64,000 nucleotides of DNA from Trichomonas tenax. Taxonomy: Eukaryota > Parabasalia > Trichomonadida > Trichomonadidae. The notes under the pieces were generated by a model. That model was not told where the DNA came from. It saw nothing but the letters and a program-made list of their open reading frames with translations, and did no database searches. The position numbers were made by a program, and so were the translations under genes. This document shows, piece after piece, positions 61,829 through 64,000 of the stretch (positions are counted from its first letter, which is position 1; each line of letters opens with the position of its first letter). The stretch lies in NCBI GenBank assembly GCA_023091735.1, contig JALKBU010000048.1, positions 46,108 to 110,107 of the forward strand, written 5' to 3'.

Positions 61829-62276
61829 ATTTAATTTGAAAACTTCGTGTTCATTTTTTATATAACACATTGCTTGTATGATATTCAATAAACTGTTTAG
61901 TAATTAAAATAATGACATATCCAATTCTTTATTAATATATATTTTCTCAAACTAGTATTTTACAAAAGTGTGATCATAAAACTCATGAAATCTGAAGAAA
62001 TTTTCTTTGAAATTCAGTTTAATAATAATCTCAAAAGTTATTTTGGAATAACATGATTGACTCATAGAAAATCAGAATATATTACTATAGGAAACATGAA
62101 TAAAATGAGATAAAATTGATCATTTCATGTAAAAATGTAATCAATATTGAAAATCACAAAGAAAATTTGATATCAAAGGCATTTCTTGAGACTTAAAGTG
62201 ATTTGGATTTGTAAAAATAAAATATACAATTTGTCAGTTTGATAATGAATTTATATTAAAAAGACCATGCAAGCTT
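61829..62276. other. convergent intergenic region, nothing seen
   Basis: It is AT-rich and lies between the ends of the small gene and RPS5. No motif array, hairpin or frame was noted. Confidence 0.4.
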
Positions 62277-62858
62277 TTAACGGTTGGACTTAGCAATGCG
62301 CTCGAGTTCGTCCTTCTTGCGGCAAGCGTAGGACTCCTGCTTGTTCTGGGAGGCAGCGATGAGCTCATCAGCAAGGCACTCAGCGATGTTGCGGGATGAG
62401 CGGAAAGCAGCCTTGCGAACACCCTCTGTGATCAAGGAGAGAGCCTGATCGACACGGCGGAGTGGAGAAACGTCGCAAGCCTGACGGCGGACTGTACCAC
62501 CAACACCAATACGTGTAGAATCTTCGCGGGCGCCGCAGTACTGGACAGCCTTGACGAATGTAACGATTGGGTTTTCGCCTGTTGAGATGTTGATGATATC
62601 GAAAGCGTGCTCGACGATGCGGATTGTAAGGAGCTTCTTGCCTGTGTTGCGGCCACGGGACATCATGTGGTTGGCAAGGCGCTCAACGAGTGGGCAAGAG
62701 ACTTTCTGGAAGCGCTTGTGGACATATCGGCCAGCTGTGTGTGGGACCATGACGTGCTGCTTCTCGTGGACGGAGATGTAGTCAACGAGGGCTGGATCAA
62801 GGGCGCTGAAATCGACGTCGTCGTAGGAATACTTTCCAAAAAGCTTTACGTCTTGCAT
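62277..62858 (-). CDS. RPS5: 40S ribosomal protein S5 (uS7)
   Basis: The 193-residue protein is close to the usual length of eukaryotic RPS5. It shows uS7 signatures: [51 protein letters not shown], and the near-universal [20 protein letters not shown] and [20 protein letters not shown]. It binds the 3' domain of 18S rRNA in the head of the small subunit, near the E-site. Codons are strongly C/G-ending, as expected for a highly expressed gene. The CCTTT box before the ATG matches the M5 element reported for trichomonad ribosomal protein genes. Confidence 0.97.
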   Translation of the reverse strand: MQDVKLFGKYSYDDVDFSALDPALVDYISVHEKQHVMVPHTAGRYVHKRFQKVSCPLVERLANHMMSRGRNTGKKLLTIRIVEHAFDIINISTGENPIVTFVKAVQYCGAREDSTRIGVGGTVRRQACDVSPLRRVDQALSLITEGVRKAAFRSSRNIAECLADELIAASQNKQESYACRKKDELERIAKSNR

Positions 62859-62884
62859 TAGAAAGGTCGGACCAAACGGTTTGG
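62859..62884 (-). promoter_or_regulatory. RPS5 core promoter: CCTTT box and CCAAAC-G-GTTTGG palindrome
   Basis: In gene sense GACCTTTCTA precedes the ATG, giving CCTTT 5-9 bp upstream, as in the M5 motif of Trichomonas vaginalis. Directly upstream lies a palindrome with 6-bp halves CCAAAC and GTTTGG around one base (62872-62884). It contains AACGG/CCGTT, a Myb-type core. Function is inferred from position and known trichomonad promoters. Confidence 0.55.
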
Positions 62885-63450
62885 GCGGCTTTTATTCCTG
62901 AATTTGGGATTTTGATCATTTTTTAACTCTCCATACAATGCAATGTCTATTTGCATCAAAATTTGTGCAAAATCTTTTAATTTTTGAAATCAAATTTTAA
63001 ATATTAAAAATCGTCCATTCTCTTGATTGTCATTAATAAATACTCCTTTATTACATCTAGGTTCTAGACTCATTTTATGATATTATTATAGAACACTCAT
63101 TTTTGAAAAGTGTTAAACTTACATATAAACTTCATTAAGAAGTGGGACAACCTAAAATTTGAATACTTTGAAGGTTCTATTGCTTTTTAAATACTATTGT
63201 GATGCTATACACCAAATATTAGAGCTTGATAGTTTACAAAAACCGCAAAAAGTATTGAAATGAAGCGAATAGTATTTCCATTATGTACATGATGTGTAGA
63301 TTCCGGATATATAGTCAGAATTTTGCCTAAAATATAACTAAACCCATTAATCAAAATCCCTTTTTGGCTTTTAGAAACTTAAAGAAAATTAAAAGTGGGA
63401 CACGAAACACTTCCATTCAAAAAAAAATCAAAATGTGAGGTGGAGTTTTC
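62885..63450. other. gene-free region upstream of RPS5
   Basis: AT-rich with no supported frame. A GC-rich GGGCGGC follows the RPS5 promoter palindrome. A GTGGGACA phrase occurs at ~63395 and a related GTGGGACAACC at ~63142, without clear meaning. Confidence 0.35.
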
Positions 63451-63632
63451 TCGTTAATAATATGAAGATCCACGTCGCCGAGATGCACCCAACCACAGTT
63501 GACGCCCTCGAAGTCTGCATTCGTCAAGTCTGGGATAATATCAGCGACGAATTACTCCAGCATCTCTGTACATCGATGGACACTAGGTTGCGCGCCTGCG
63601 TCGAAGCTAACGGCAGCCAAATTAACTACTAA
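63451..63632 (+). pseudogene. C-terminal remnant of a Tc1-like (DDE) transposase
   Basis: The plus frame ends with a pattern typical of the last ~45 residues of Tc1/IS630-type transposases: a VDALEVCIRQVWDNISDELL helix, then HLCTSMDTRLRACVEANGSQ and a final NY before the stop. The catalytic DDE/D core is absent upstream. The nearest ATG (63462) gives only ~57 codons, so this is a fragment. It has no recognisable TIR in the window and may continue a different insertion history from the element at 6814. Confidence 0.65.
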
Positions 63633-63744
63633 AAGTTACTGTTTGTGCCTCCAATATGGAGTTGCACGAAAGTGTTACACAAAACGTCAGATTTTTTTCT
63701 TATGTTTACATTACATTTGAAGGGGAAAAGTGAGAATTGAGGGG

Positions 63745-63907
63745 TCGACCCTGTCACTTTTGCAGAAATGTTTCGTGTTGGACTTTAAATGAGTCTATGA
63801 CAAAAGTGAACATCAAAAAGTGACAGGGGAACCTTAAAGTCACTTTTCATGAATAAACTGTCACTTTTTGCGCGGGCAAATTGTCACCTTTATAAAAAGT
63901 GTCATAA
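63745..63907. promoter_or_regulatory. dense motif B cluster
   Basis: TGTCACTTTT, AAAAGTGAAC, AAAAAGTGACA, AAGTCACTTTT, TGTCACTTTTT, TGTCACCTTT and AAAAAGTGTCAT occur in about 160 bp, in both orientations. No gene follows before the window ends at 64000. A gene may start just outside, or the cluster may be a repeat. Confidence 0.45.
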
Positions 63908-64000
63908 ATATCTTTGTTGTCTAACCAATACATCCAGGTTAGTGTTGTTGACGAGCCACAACTCTATCATCAACGAGCATATACCTAATTGGTAAGAAAA

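Noticed and set aside
1..64000. CRISPR arrays, bacterial operons or ribosome binding sites
   Set aside because: No regularly spaced repeats of that kind occur; the gene content is clearly eukaryotic.
1..64000. spliceosomal introns with the trichomonad ACTAACACACAG 3' signal
   Set aside because: The signal was not seen, and the frame breaks in pseudogenes are not flanked by GTATGT-type donors.

Overview
The window looks like nuclear DNA of a parabasalid protist, a trichomonad. It is AT-rich and all convincing genes are intronless, including reading frames of 5.9 and 7.8 kb. Several trichomonad hallmarks are present: DUF3447-type ankyrin proteins in intact and decayed form, a two-repeat Myb protein, a leishmanolysin-like tail, giant HECT ligases, and a CCTTT (M5-like) box next to the start codon of a ribosomal protein gene. 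The classic Trichomonas vaginalis initiator is scarce, so a Tritrichomonas-like species is possible. The species cannot be fixed from this sequence alone.

Layout. 0-11 kb: the end of a helical-repeat gene, a TBC1D31-like gene, a KANSL2-type zinc-finger gene, a TIR element beside a duplicated gene tail, and a large LRR gene (minus strand). 12-17 kb: an intact ankyrin gene, a type I membrane protein and a truncated M8-like surface protein. 17-19 kb: a decayed coding relic and a 106-bp MITE. 19-26 kb: a small putative transcription-related protein, EFR3, a coiled-coil protein and a double CH-domain protein. 26.8-32.8 kb: HECT ligase 1. 33-37 kb: a small coiled-coil gene, tRNA-His(GTG) and a broken RAPTOR gene. 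37-46.5 kb: WD40 gene embedded in a graveyard of ankyrin genes. 46.5-52.6 kb: mostly relics, a foldback inverted repeat and an R2R3-like Myb gene. 52.6-60.5 kb: HECT ligase 2 with a myristoylation-type N-terminus. 60.5-64 kb: an SMP-like lipid-transfer protein, a small gene, RPS5 (uS7) and a Tc1-like transposase tail.

The genes do not form one pathway. EFR3 (PI4-kinase anchoring at the plasma membrane), the SMP-like protein (ER contact sites), the CH-domain protein and TBC1D31-like protein are membrane or cytoskeleton functions. The HECT ligases, KANSL2-type protein and Myb protein concern ubiquitin signalling and transcription.

The most interesting unexplained signals are two recurrent short motifs. 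Motif A (TTTGAC-R-Y-GTAAA, in either orientation) occurs as arrays before at least five unrelated genes. Motif B (AAAAGTGAC or AAAAGTGTCA) lies directly before several start codons and forms dense clusters. Next in interest are the modular foldback repeat at 48.5-49.3 kb and the multiply disrupted RAPTOR gene. Many start codons were set by eye at the first plausible ATG. No searches were run.
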